In this document: positions 8,615-15,788 of the stretch, in pieces
Layout of the letters: each line of letters opens with the position of its first letter
Position numbering within the stretch: the stretch's first letter is position 1
Program-made: the position numbers and the translations under genes
Assembly (NCBI GenBank): GCA_964244615.1
Contig: CAXTJP010000005.1
Span: 4,434 to 68,433, forward strand
From: BOG-908 sp964244615
GTDB lineage: Bacteria; Pseudomonadota; Alphaproteobacteria; Acetobacterales; Acetobacteraceae
Direction: 5' to 3'
DNA length: 64,000 nt
The notes under the pieces: model-generated
The model's input: only the letters and a program-made list of their open reading frames with translations
What the model was told of the DNA's origin: nothing
Database searches by the model: none

Positions 8615-9961
8615 ATGTCGGCACTGAAATCCCGCTGGAGCCAGCTGGTCATCGGCATCGTCTGCATGGTGATGATCGCCAACCTGCAGTACGGCTGGAC
8701 GCTGTTCGTGCTGCCGATCGGTCATGCCCATGGCTGGAGCCGCGCGGCCATCCAGGTGGCGTTCACCGTGTTCGTCCTGTGCGAAACATGGCTGCTGCCG
8801 ATCGAAGGCTACGTCATCGACCGGATCGGTCCGAGACTGACCGTCTGCGCCGGCGGCGTGCTGATCGGCGCGTCCTGGGTGCTGGACAGCTTCGCCGAGT
8901 CGCTGACCGTGCTCTACGTCGCCTCGGCCATCGGCGGCATCGGCTCGGGCTTCATCTACGGCGCCACCGTCGGCAACGCCATCAAGTGGTTCCCCGACCG
9001 GCGCGGGCTGGCGGCCGGCCTCACCGCCGCCGGTTTCGGCGCGGGCTCCGCCATCACGCTGGTGCCGATCTCCAACATGATCGCGCGCAGCGGCTACCAG
9101 CACACCTTCCTGTTTTTCGGCCTGTTGCAGGGCATCGTCGTGGTGCTGGCGGCGCAGCTGCTGCAGCCGCCGCCGGGCTCCGTCACGTCGCGGGATGCGC
9201 CGCGCACGCCGAGCGGGATGACGGCGCTCCGCCCGTCGCGCCTGCACGACATCACCCGCAACTACACGCCCGGCGAAGTGGCGCGCGAGCCGGTGTTCTG
9301 GCTGATGTATCTTCTGTTTTTCCTGGTGGCCGCGGGTGGATTGATGGCAACGGCACAGCTTGCCGTGATCGCGACCGATTACGGCGTTGCGAAAACGCCG
9401 GTCACCCTGCTGTTCCTGACAATGCCCGCGCTGACCTTCGCCTTGGCTCTCGATCGCGTTTTGAACGGGTTGACGCGCCCGTTCTTCGGTTGGGTCTCGG
9501 ACCAGATCGGCCGTGAGAACACGATGTTCATCGCCTTTCTGCTCGAAGGATTGGGCATCCTCCTGCTCGTCCGGCAGGCCGCGAACCCCTTGGCCTTCGT
9601 CGTCCTGACCGGTGTCGTGTTCTTCGCCTGGGGCGAGATATACTCGCTGTTCCCCGCCACCTGCGGCGACACGTTCGGCCGCAAGTTCGCCGCCACGAAT
9701 TACGGGCTGCTCTACACCGCGAAGGGGACCGCAACGTTGCTGGTGCCGTTCACCAGCCTGCTGCGCGAGGCGACCGGCACCTGGCTGGCGGTGCTCTACG
9801 CCGCGGCGGGCGCGAACCTGCTGGCGGCCGTGCTCGCCCTGTTCGTGCTGAAGCCGATGCGTCGCGGGTTCATCGGCCGTTCGATGACCGCGCGCGCCGA
9901 GGAGAAGATCGCTGCGGCCAGAGCCGCCATGCCAGAGGGCACGGCCGGCTTCCTGAGGTAG
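8615..9961 (+). CDS. OFA-family MFS transporter (oxalate/formate antiporter type)
   Basis: Inner-membrane transporter of 448 aa with about 12 hydrophobic segments. The N-terminus WSQLVIGIVCMVMIANLQYGWTLFVLPI and the loop KWFPDRRGLAAGLTAAGFG are typical of the oxalate:formate antiporter subfamily of the MFS. It is the last gene of the four-gene run, 6 bp after the reductase stop and with a GAGGATC leader. It probably imports oxalate or a related dicarboxylate for the upstream enzymes. Confidence 0.88.
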   Translation: MSALKSRWSQLVIGIVCMVMIANLQYGWTLFVLPIGHAHGWSRAAIQVAFTVFVLCETWLLPIEGYVIDRIGPRLTVCAGGVLIGASWVLDSFAESLTVLYVASAIGGIGSGFIYGATVGNAIKWFPDRRGLAAGLTAAGFGAGSAITLVPISNMIARSGYQHTFLFFGLLQGIVVVLAAQLLQPPPGSVTSRDAPRTPSGMTALRPSRLHDITRNYTPGEVAREPVFWLMYLLFFLVAAGGLMATAQLAVIATDYGVAKTPVTLLFLTMPALTFALALDRVLNGLTRPFFGWVSDQIGRENTMFIAFLLEGLGILLLVRQAANPLAFVVLTGVVFFAWGEIYSLFPATCGDTFGRKFAATNYGLLYTAKGTATLLVPFTSLLREATGTWLAVLYAAAGANLLAAVLALFVLKPMRRGFIGRSMTARAEEKIAAARAAMPEGTAGFLR

Positions 9962-9963
9962 CG

Positions 9964-11310
9964 ATGGAGACCAAGCCCCCGGTCCCGCTCGCCGTCCTGG
10001 TCGGCATCCAGACACCAGCGGTCGACGACGTGGCGCACGAGGCCAGCCTCGAGGAACTGGGGCGCCTGGTGAAGACGCTGGGCTACGAGGTGGCCGGCAC
10101 GGTGTCGCAGAAGCGCGAGGGCACCGGCGCGGGGTTGCTGCTGGGCAGCGGCAAGCTGGCCGAGCTGGCGGCGCTGACCGGCGGCACCGGCATCGTCGGC
10201 TCGATGGCGCCGCCGCCCAAATCCAAGGCCCGCGAGCGGTTCGAAGGGGCGGCTTCCGCCGCGGCCACGGACGAACCTGGCGAGCCCGTCAGAAAGCCGG
10301 AATTCGTCATCGTCGACCACGAGCTCTCGCCCAGCCAGCTTCGCAACCTGGAGCGTGCCACCGGCGCCCAGGTGCTGGACCGCACCGGCGTCATCGTCGA
10401 GATTTTCCACCGCCACGCCAACACGCGGGAAGCCAAGCTTCAGGTGGAGATGGCGCGCCTGCGATACGTGGCGCCGCGCCTGCGTGAATCCTCGTCCGGC
10501 GGCGGCCGGCAGCAGGGGCCGGGCGCCGGCGAAAGCACGCTCGACCTCGATCGTCGCAAGATACGCGACCGGCTTTCCGAACTGAAGGAGCAGCTGGACG
10601 CCGTGCAGCGCGACGGCGACCAGCGCCGCTCCGCCCGGCGCGACCAGCTGCGCGTGGCGCTGGTCGGCTACACCAACGCGGGCAAGTCGTCGCTGATGCG
10701 CGCGTTGACCGGCAGCCAGGTGCTGGTGGAAGACAAGCTGTTCGCCACGCTGGACACCACCGTGCGCGCCCTGCAGCCGGAAACCCGGCCGCGCGTGCTC
10801 GTCTCGGACACGGTCGGCTTCATCAAGCAGCTGCCGCACGACCTCGTCGCGTCGTTCCGTTCCACCCTGGCCGAGGCGCTGGAAGCCTCGTTGCTACTGT
10901 TCGTGGTGGACGCATCGGACCCGACCCACGAGGCGCAGCTGGAGGTCAGCCGCTCGGTGCTGCGGGAGATCGGGGCGGATGCCGTCCCGTCCCGCCTGGT
11001 GCTCAACAAGATGGACCGGGTGGACGAAGCCGGGCGCGCCGCCCTGCTGCTGAAACATCCCGACGCGATCATGCTCTCCGCCCACACGCCCGGGGACGTG
11101 GCCGCCTTGCGCGACACCATCGTCGGGTTCTTCGAGGCGGCGATGGTGGACGACGTGCTGGTGCTGCCCTACGCGAAACAGGGGCTGATCGGCGAGGTCT
11201 ACGAGAACGCCCGCGTGCTGTCCGAAGCATACGACGAGACCGGGCGGGTGCTGACGGTGCGCGGCCTACCGGGTGCCATCGGCCGGCTGCGGCGGAGTTT
11301 GGCGCAGTAA
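9964..11310 (+). CDS. hflX: GTPase HflX
   Basis: Ribosome-associated GTPase of 448 aa. The N-terminal HflX domain shows DHELSPSQLRNLE, VLDRTGVIVEIFHRHANTREAKLQVEMA and a glycine-rich linker. The G domain has G1 GYTNAGKSS, G3 DTVGFIKQLPHDLVASFRSTL and G4 NKMD. HflX splits stalled or hibernating ribosomes. It begins 3 bp after the transporter but is functionally unrelated to that operon. The stop lies two bases before the left arm of a paired-hairpin repeat. Confidence 0.96.
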   Translation: METKPPVPLAVLVGIQTPAVDDVAHEASLEELGRLVKTLGYEVAGTVSQKREGTGAGLLLGSGKLAELAALTGGTGIVGSMAPPPKSKARERFEGAASAAATDEPGEPVRKPEFVIVDHELSPSQLRNLERATGAQVLDRTGVIVEIFHRHANTREAKLQVEMARLRYVAPRLRESSSGGGRQQGPGAGESTLDLDRRKIRDRLSELKEQLDAVQRDGDQRRSARRDQLRVALVGYTNAGKSSLMRALTGSQVLVEDKLFATLDTTVRALQPETRPRVLVSDTVGFIKQLPHDLVASFRSTLAEALEASLLLFVVDASDPTHEAQLEVSRSVLREIGADAVPSRLVLNKMDRVDEAGRAALLLKHPDAIMLSAHTPGDVAALRDTIVGFFEAAMVDDVLVLPYAKQGLIGEVYENARVLSEAYDETGRVLTVRGLPGAIGRLRRSLAQ

Positions 11311-11312
11311 GC

Positions 11313-11399
11313 GTTCTTTTTGAGAAAAAGAACCAAAGAACTTTCGCCTATTGATCGGATGTTTGCAGCAACGTCCGCAACAGCACGGCCAAAAGTTTC
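11313..11399. repeat. Paired-hairpin repeat, copy 2, left arm (interrupted)
   Basis: An A/T hairpin GTTCTTTTT...AAAAAGAAC (11313-11333) is followed by CAAAGAACTTTCG and a core containing CCGCAACAGCACGGCC, which is the reverse complement of the GGCCGTGCTGTTGCGG form. The matching right arm lies 4.35 kb away at 15759-15779, because the IS1-like element inserted in between. The last 8 bases (11392-11399) are one copy of the target duplication. Confidence 0.75.
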
Positions 11400-11424
11400 G
11401 GTGGTGTCTCAGTTTGAATTGGCC
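11400..11424 (+). repeat. Left terminal inverted repeat of the IS1-like element
   Basis: It starts with GGTGGTGTCTCAGTTTGAA and continues TTGGCC. It matches the right end except for one base at position 4 and one deleted A. The terminal GGT is shared with IS1-family ends. The flanking AAAGTTTC is the target duplication. Confidence 0.9.
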
Positions 11425-11487
11425 GCTGATCCGATGGCCAAGCCCGCTCCGTTTCATGTATGCTTAGCGCAAAGCATGGAGAGGCTG

Positions 11488-11772
11488 ATGAGAATCCAGC
11501 GGGACGGCAAGGGGCAACCTTTTATCGAATGGCAGCAGATGCCAGGGGTGTTCAAGCGGGCTTGGGTTCAGCGAAAGGATGCTGAAGATAAGGACTGGGC
11601 TAAGACAGGTCGTTATCTGAACGTCGTCCGCTGCAACGCTTCAGGTAACCCAGGCGGCAATGCCACCGACTTTCCAATCTTCCATAGCCCTCTATCTGAT
11701 GAACAGCTTTTGCGCGCTTTCGTCCAATCAGTCTGTGCGATGACTGGCTGCTCGCTCCCAGACGAAGTCTGA
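11488..11772 (+). CDS. Cargo protein 1 of the transposon, unknown function
   Basis: Protein of 94 aa if started at 11488 (MRIQRDGKGQPFIEWQQM), where GGAGAGG stands 3 bases upstream. In-frame ATGs at 11434 and 11476 would lengthen it, and the frame even runs back through the inverted repeat, so a start inside the element is required. It is rich in W, R and D, with a segment NASGNPGGNATDFPIF and a C-terminal ALTGC-like FVQSVCAMTGCSL. No known domain is recognised. It overlaps the next gene as TGATG, implying coupled translation. It lies directly inside the left end, divergent from the protease module. Confidence 0.6.
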   Translation: MRIQRDGKGQPFIEWQQMPGVFKRAWVQRKDAEDKDWAKTGRYLNVVRCNASGNPGGNATDFPIFHSPLSDEQLLRAFVQSVCAMTGCSLPDEV

Positions 11773-12002
11773 TGCCTAAAGGCCCCCGTGGCGAATCCCG
11801 CCCCGCCGACGTAATCGGCAACGCCGTCCGTGTTGCCCGTATCGCCACGGGTGAAGAGGAAGAAACGCCCCCGCCAGTCAGCCCTGGGGCTGCGCTGGGC
11901 AAGCTGGGCGGCCAGGCTCGGGCGCGGAACATGACGCCCGAGCAGCGAGCGGAGCAGGCTAAGAAGGCGGCTGCTAAGAGGTGGGGGACCGACAACAAGT
12001 AG
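11772..12002 (+). CDS. Cargo protein 2 of the transposon, small basic protein
   Basis: Protein of 76 aa translationally coupled (TGATG) to the preceding gene. The C-terminal half GKLGGQARARNMTPEQRAEQ...KKAAAKRW is a basic helical motif of the kind often found in small proteins of mobile elements and thought to bind nucleic acid. The N-terminal half is acidic and Pro-rich (GEEEETPPPVSPG). No enzyme motif is visible. It stops 11 bp from the end of the convergent protease gene. Confidence 0.6.
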   Translation: MPKGPRGESRPADVIGNAVRVARIATGEEEETPPPVSPGAALGKLGGQARARNMTPEQRAEQAKKAAAKRWGTDNK

Positions 12003-12012
12003 TTCTTTTCGT

Positions 12013-13098
12013 TTACCGGACGATCCGCAGTTTTAAACCTGCAACAGGCTCTTGCCCTTGTTGAGGATAGAAGTTTGCGAATGTCTCCTCTTTTATGTGA
12101 AAGTATTTTGCGAGCTGAGTTGAGGTGTAGCCCAAGGTTGAAAGATGCAGGTTGACCATTCGGTTTAGTACTCCTGGTTGTTCCACTGCAAAGTCCAGCT
12201 CAGGAGGTTCCCGAAGCTTCATCCTAGTGGTGGCAAACTGACGCCAAAGCCACCCAGCTTCTGACTTTTCAATGAGGCCAAGGCTTTGCGCGCGATAGAG
12301 TAAACCCTGCATGGAAACTCGCCACTCTGGCTTAAGTGCCGCAAGTCTTCGCAAATCTATTCTACCCGACAAAGCGCTACGCACATCTGATGCAGGCATG
12401 AGTAAAGCGCTGGCAAAGTTATTTGCCTCCTTTTCCATGTCAGGGCTAGGAAATCTGTGCATAATGATGTGGCCTAGCTCGTGGGCTAGAGTAAACCTCA
12501 TCCTATCGGATGGCTGACTTTTGTTCAGGACAATAATAGGAGGTAACCCGGCGAGCGATATCGTAACCCCACTCACGGCGCTTTCGTCTAAGAAAGAATG
12601 TATGACGATTGCTCCAGCAGCCTCGACAGCAGCTGTTAGATTCTGGATCGGACCCCTAGGAAGAAGCCAATGCGAGCGCACAAGTGCTGCAATACGTTCT
12701 ATGTCTCCTTCAAATTCTTCCACATCCAGCCTAGGGATATTCGCTTTTGGCTGGTGGTCAACTGCTTCGAGCAGTCGCCGCACGTGCATAATGCGCAAGT
12801 TAAGTTCAGCGACTATTCCATCTAGTTCTTTAGACGTAACATCGTGCTTCTTGCGCCACATTGGATGAACGCTTACAGGCGCACCTATTGTTGGATCAGG
12901 CTGATAAAAGAATGATTCTGGAAAACCATAAACTTCAGCGGCTCGTTGGACGAATTGTAACTTTGGAATAGTCGCGCCCGTCTCAAAGCGAGACAAACTT
13001 ACCTGCGGTATGCCAAGCCGTTCCGAGGCTTCGCCTTGCGCGAATCGATTGCGCTGCCGCGCGACGCGCAGCAGGCCGTTGTTGAATGTTGGTTCCAT
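12013..13098 (-). CDS. XRE-family regulator fused to ImmA/IrrE metallopeptidase
   Basis: Protein of 361 aa. An N-terminal Cro/CI-type helix-turn-helix (residues about 8-62, EASERLGIPQVSLSRFETG) is followed by a COG2856 peptidase domain. The zinc motif is HELGH at 206-210, with a likely third ligand in MEKEAN (about E224). Relatives cleave a repressor to switch on mobile-element or stress genes, or act as the regulatory half of toxin-antitoxin-like pairs. It is cotranscribed with the 208-aa gene upstream, joined by TAATG. Its DNA is notably A/T-richer than the host genes. The likely target is the partner or another element gene (inference). Confidence 0.88.
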   Translation of the reverse strand: MEPTFNNGLLRVARQRNRFAQGEASERLGIPQVSLSRFETGATIPKLQFVQRAAEVYGFPESFFYQPDPTIGAPVSVHPMWRKKHDVTSKELDGIVAELNLRIMHVRRLLEAVDHQPKANIPRLDVEEFEGDIERIAALVRSHWLLPRGPIQNLTAAVEAAGAIVIHSFLDESAVSGVTISLAGLPPIIVLNKSQPSDRMRFTLAHELGHIIMHRFPSPDMEKEANNFASALLMPASDVRSALSGRIDLRRLAALKPEWRVSMQGLLYRAQSLGLIEKSEAGWLWRQFATTRMKLREPPELDFAVEQPGVLNRMVNLHLSTLGYTSTQLAKYFHIKEETFANFYPQQGQEPVAGLKLRIVR

Positions 13099-13724
13099 TA
13101 CTCGGTCTCGGAAAACTCGTCGGGAACATCCTTTTTGCGCGGCATAACGATTTCCTCCGCGACTTGTTTGGCGTCACTCACCTGCGGAGGCGCCGGAGGC
13201 AGAGGTAGGTCAAAGGGAACAATTTCTGCTCCGGGGGACCCCCTGCCGATCGTCCAAACCCAAAGCCTCATTTTGCCATCGCGCGCATGTATCACGACGC
13301 GCTCAATAGCTGTCTGGAGCCGATTGAGCAGGTAAACAATCTCAATTTTTTTTAGGCCGCCCAATCCAGGGATGTCAGCAGAAGCTTCGGTAAAATCATC
13401 ATTAGTCTGTGTAGGTATGTTCTCTCCGACCTCTAGGGCGTTCCCCTTTTTGCAACGCGCAACAATTTGATCATCAAACACTATTTTTACTGTCTCGTCT
13501 TCAAAGTGAAACTTTATGCCTGGGTCGCCCCCAAGAAACTCCTGCAATCTATCGGCCAGCCGTTCAAATACCATCCCGGCACGAGTGCGCGCCCATCGGC
13601 TAAACCTCGACCGCTCGGGCAGATTCTCCCAATCGGCCCAGGCAAAGGTGAAGGCCCTGAAAAGGGCCTCTTCTCTCGCAGGAAAAATTATAGCGCGGGC
13701 TTCTTGGTGGGTTGGGACCGACAT
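13098..13724 (-). CDS. Unknown 208-aa partner of the XRE-ImmA/IrrE protein
   Basis: Protein of 208 aa with no recognised domain. The N-terminal third is aromatic and basic (AFTFAWADWENLPERSRFSRWARTRAG). The middle is mixed alpha/beta (KFHFEDETVKIVFDDQIVARC). The C-terminus is proline-rich and then basic and acidic (MPRKKDVPDEFSETE). No signal peptide or membrane segment is present. It precedes the protease gene with a one-base stop-start overlap (TAATG), so the two form one operon. Given this pairing it may be the effector or the protease substrate, but nothing in the sequence proves either. Confidence 0.7.
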   Translation of the reverse strand: MSVPTHQEARAIIFPAREEALFRAFTFAWADWENLPERSRFSRWARTRAGMVFERLADRLQEFLGGDPGIKFHFEDETVKIVFDDQIVARCKKGNALEVGENIPTQTNDDFTEASADIPGLGGLKKIEIVYLLNRLQTAIERVVIHARDGKMRLWVWTIGRGSPGAEIVPFDLPLPPAPPQVSDAKQVAEEIVMPRKKDVPDEFSETE

Positions 13725-13864
13725 GATCTGATCCGAGGTTGATGAGCAATTTTGCTTGCATCCAACGACAAAATCAACGCATTTTTTTCATGATTCTATC
13801 CAAATCACCATTTTGAGGCGGTATTGTGCTTGACGGTAAGCATAAAACTTCACTACAAAAGGGC
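13725..13864. promoter_or_regulatory. Divergent A/T-rich control region inside the transposon
   Basis: About 140 bp separate the protease operon (leftward) from the transposase gene (rightward). It is the most A/T-rich stretch of the element, with runs such as CATTTTTTTCATGATTC and TTGACGG...CATAAAAC, so promoters for both directions are probable. Individual -35/-10 boxes cannot be assigned with confidence. Confidence 0.35.
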
Positions 13865-14749
13865 ATGGCAAACGTGCTCCGCCTCGCGAAACGAGTCCAA
13901 ATCCTCTCCATGCTGGTGGAAGGCTCCTCCACGCGCTCCATCAGCCGTGTGGCCGACGTGTCGATCAACACGGTCGCCAAGCTGCTAGCGGAGGCAGGCG
14001 AGGCCTGCATCGCCCACCATGACAAGTCGGTGCGCGGCGTGAAGTCCAAGCGGGTCCAGTGCGATGAAATCTGGAGCTTCGTTTACGCCAAGAAGCGGAA
14101 TGTCGAGACCGCCAAGGCCGCTCCGGAAGGCGCGGGCGACGCTTGGACGTGGACGGCAATCGACGCGGACAGCAAGCTTATCGTGTCCTACCTAGTCGGC
14201 AAGCGCGATGCGGAGTGCGCCAACGTGTTCATGCACGACGTAGCGGACCGCCTCGTCAGCCGCGTGCAACTCACCACGGACGCTCACAAGGCCTATCTGG
14301 ACGCCATCGAGACCGCGTTCGGGGGCGATATCGACTACGCCAAGCTGGTCAAGCTCTATGGCGACGCGCCCGGCGCGGGCCGCTACAGCCCTGGCATCTG
14401 CACAGGCGCCCGCAAGGAGCGTGTGATGGGTAGCCCCGATAAGGCCCACGTCTCCACGTCCTACGTAGAGCGGCGGAACCTCACCATGCGTATGTCCATG
14501 CGCCGGTTCACGCGTCTGACCAACGCTTTCAGCAAGAAGCATGAGAGCCACGAACACGCCATCGCCCTCTACTTCACGTTTTACAACTTCGTCCGGATGC
14601 ACAAGACTTTGAAGTGCAGCCCGGCAATGGCGGCGGGCCTGTCCACAATCCTGTGGAGCATGGAAGACATCGTGGCGCTGATCGACGCGCGGGCCGAGAA
14701 GCCCAAGGCGCGCGGCGCCTACAAGCCGCGCCAGCCGAAGACGGCCTGA
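13865..14749 (+). CDS. IS1-family-like DDE transposase
   Basis: Protein of 294 aa from ATG 13865; a GTG at 13826 would add 13 residues. An N-terminal HTH (SMLVEGSSTRSISRVADVSINTVAKLL, residues 15-41) precedes the catalytic domain. The acidic triad reads D67 (QCDEIWSF), D139 (LTTDAHKAY) and E202 (TSYVERRNLTMRM). A C-terminal FYNFVRMHKTLKCSPAMAAGL follows. This pattern is generally classed with the IS1 family (a DDE group lacking the InsA/InsB frameshift). It lies in the middle of an element whose GGT-ended inverted repeats and 8-bp duplication agree with that family. It appears intact. Confidence 0.9.
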   Translation: MANVLRLAKRVQILSMLVEGSSTRSISRVADVSINTVAKLLAEAGEACIAHHDKSVRGVKSKRVQCDEIWSFVYAKKRNVETAKAAPEGAGDAWTWTAIDADSKLIVSYLVGKRDAECANVFMHDVADRLVSRVQLTTDAHKAYLDAIETAFGGDIDYAKLVKLYGDAPGAGRYSPGICTGARKERVMGSPDKAHVSTSYVERRNLTMRMSMRRFTRLTNAFSKKHESHEHAIALYFTFYNFVRMHKTLKCSPAMAAGLSTILWSMEDIVALIDARAEKPKARGAYKPRQPKTA

Positions 14750-14846
14750 TCGGTAAAAAGGACGAGAATACGGCAAGAACGAATAAAGAACTATTGAACC
14801 CGCCAAAGCCGCAGGTTATTTAGGGGAGTCGTTAAGGAACCCTCAC

Positions 14847-15353
14847 GTGGCTCAGACCGCAAAAGCTGTTGCCAATCATCTCTTATACTACGCCGATAGA
14901 AGCCGGTCCGGTATAGACCCGCTTCAGATGCAGAAGCTGGTCTACCTCTGCCAGGGCTGGACCCTTGGGCTGACCGGCGAACCACTATTTCGATCAAGCT
15001 TAGAAGCTTGGAGATACGGCCCGGTGTCTCCAGACCTGTATCACAGCCTTAAATTATTTGGTTCGTCCTCAATTCGGGGTAGATTGAAAGAATTCAGCTC
15101 CAGCCGTGGTAAGGTTGTCGATGCGATCTACGAGTTTGAAGATATTGAGGACGAGATAATTCAAGCGGTATGGGATAAGTATGGGCGCTGGTCTGGCAGC
15201 AGGCTTATAGAGCTTACGCACGAACGAGGGGCTCCATGGCATCAAACGCGTGTAGAAAATCCAGAAGACAATGACGCTCCAATCCCAAGGCGGCTGATGA
15301 AAAGCTGGTTTGAACAAAAGGCGGAGGAAGCCAGTCTCATAAATGCGGGGTAA
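14847..15353 (+). CDS. Panacea-domain (DUF4065/SocA-like) protein, probable antitoxin
   Basis: Protein of 168 aa starting at GTG 14847 with AAGGA upstream. The whole length is a Panacea/DUF4065 domain: LQMQKLVYLCQGWTLGLTG, EAWRYGPVSPDLYHSLKLFG and SGSRLIELTHERGAPWHQTR. Panacea proteins are promiscuous antitoxins that neutralise many unrelated toxins; SocA in Caulobacter is a relative. The downstream gene overlaps it by 11 bases and encodes a one-TM protein, the usual layout for such a pair. The DNA is A/T-rich relative to the chromosome, consistent with recent arrival. Confidence 0.88.
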   Translation: MAQTAKAVANHLLYYADRSRSGIDPLQMQKLVYLCQGWTLGLTGEPLFRSSLEAWRYGPVSPDLYHSLKLFGSSSIRGRLKEFSSSRGKVVDAIYEFEDIEDEIIQAVWDKYGRWSGSRLIELTHERGAPWHQTRVENPEDNDAPIPRRLMKSWFEQKAEEASLINAG

Positions 15354-15702
15354 CAGGCGCGATCCAAGTCTTATTGCAAGATCGCGAACAGAGCCGCTAG
15401 CAACCAGCGAGAGCGTTTCTTTGTCAGATCGGGAGAAAAAGCTCGCCGTTCAGGAAGCGGCTGTTGCTCAGGCTGAAGAAGCAGAAGCTTCATCTCTCGT
15501 AGCTCGCGTCTTTGGAACACGTGAAGACGCGCGTGAAGCGTATACTTTTATCGTAATGATTATAATCGTCTTACCAATGGTCTTTGTGGTTGTAACGACC
15601 AAAGATGAAAAAATGCGATCAGATATCGTTGGCCTGTTTGAGAAAGCATTAGTTGCTGGGTTGGGTTTTCTAGGAGGCCAAAGGCTTACCCGCCGTCGTT
15701 AG
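15343..15702 (+). CDS. Small membrane protein, candidate toxin of the Panacea pair
   Basis: Protein of 119 aa. Residues 1-66 are soluble and charged with a short coiled-coil-like stretch (SDREKKLAVQEAAVAQAEEAEAS). Residues 67-86 form one strong transmembrane helix (AYTFIVMIIIVLPMVFVVVT). The tail has an amphipathic glycine-rich helix (LFEKALVAGLGFLGG) and ends RLTRRR. It overlaps the Panacea gene by 11 bp. Membrane-acting toxins are known partners of Panacea antitoxins, so a membrane-depolarising toxin is plausible. I recognise no family and toxicity is inference. The gene ends 48 bp from the right end of the element. Confidence 0.65.
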   Translation: MRGNRRDPSLIARSRTEPLATSESVSLSDREKKLAVQEAAVAQAEEAEASSLVARVFGTREDAREAYTFIVMIIIVLPMVFVVVTTKDEKMRSDIVGLFEKALVAGLGFLGGQRLTRRR

Positions 15703-15725
15703 GATGACGAGAACGTCATCATGCA

Positions 15726-15750
15726 GCCAATTTCAAACTGAGACACTACC
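15726..15750 (-). repeat. Right terminal inverted repeat of the IS1-like element
   Basis: Read on the minus strand this is GGTAGTGTCTCAGTTTGAA followed by ATTGGC. It matches the left end with one mismatch and one extra A. It is followed directly by the second AAAGTTTC target copy (15751-15758). Confidence 0.9.
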
Positions 15751-15779
15751 AAAGTTTCTTGCTGCTTTTCAAAAAGCAG
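15751..15779. repeat. Paired-hairpin repeat, copy 2, right arm plus target duplication
   Basis: AAAGTTTC (15751-15758) duplicates 11392-11399. The hairpin CTGCTTTTCAAAAAGCAG follows at 15762-15779. Joined to 11313-11399, it restores a normal repeat unit. Confidence 0.75.
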
Positions 15780-15788
15780 ACCTTTCTG

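Larger units (their letters stand above)
11400..15750. mobile_element. IS1-like cargo transposon, 4,351 bp, complete
   Basis: Both ends were read directly. The left end is GGTGGTGTCTCAGTTTGAA (11400 onward). The right end reads, in reverse complement, GGTAGTGTCTCAGTTTGAA (ending at 15750). The inverted repeats match over about 25 positions with one mismatch and a one-base gap. The element is flanked by an 8-bp direct repeat AAAGTTTC (11392-11399 and 15751-15758). It carries an IS1-family-like DDE transposase and six cargo genes, far more than a plain insertion sequence. Much of its DNA is visibly richer in A/T than the host genes. Intact ends, duplication and transposase suggest a fairly recent insertion. 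Confidence 0.9.

Noticed and set aside
11320..11487. N-terminal extension of the first cargo gene back through the inverted repeat
   Set aside because: The frame is open, but it would start outside the transposon in a hairpin repeat; a start inside the element with GGAGAGG is more sensible.
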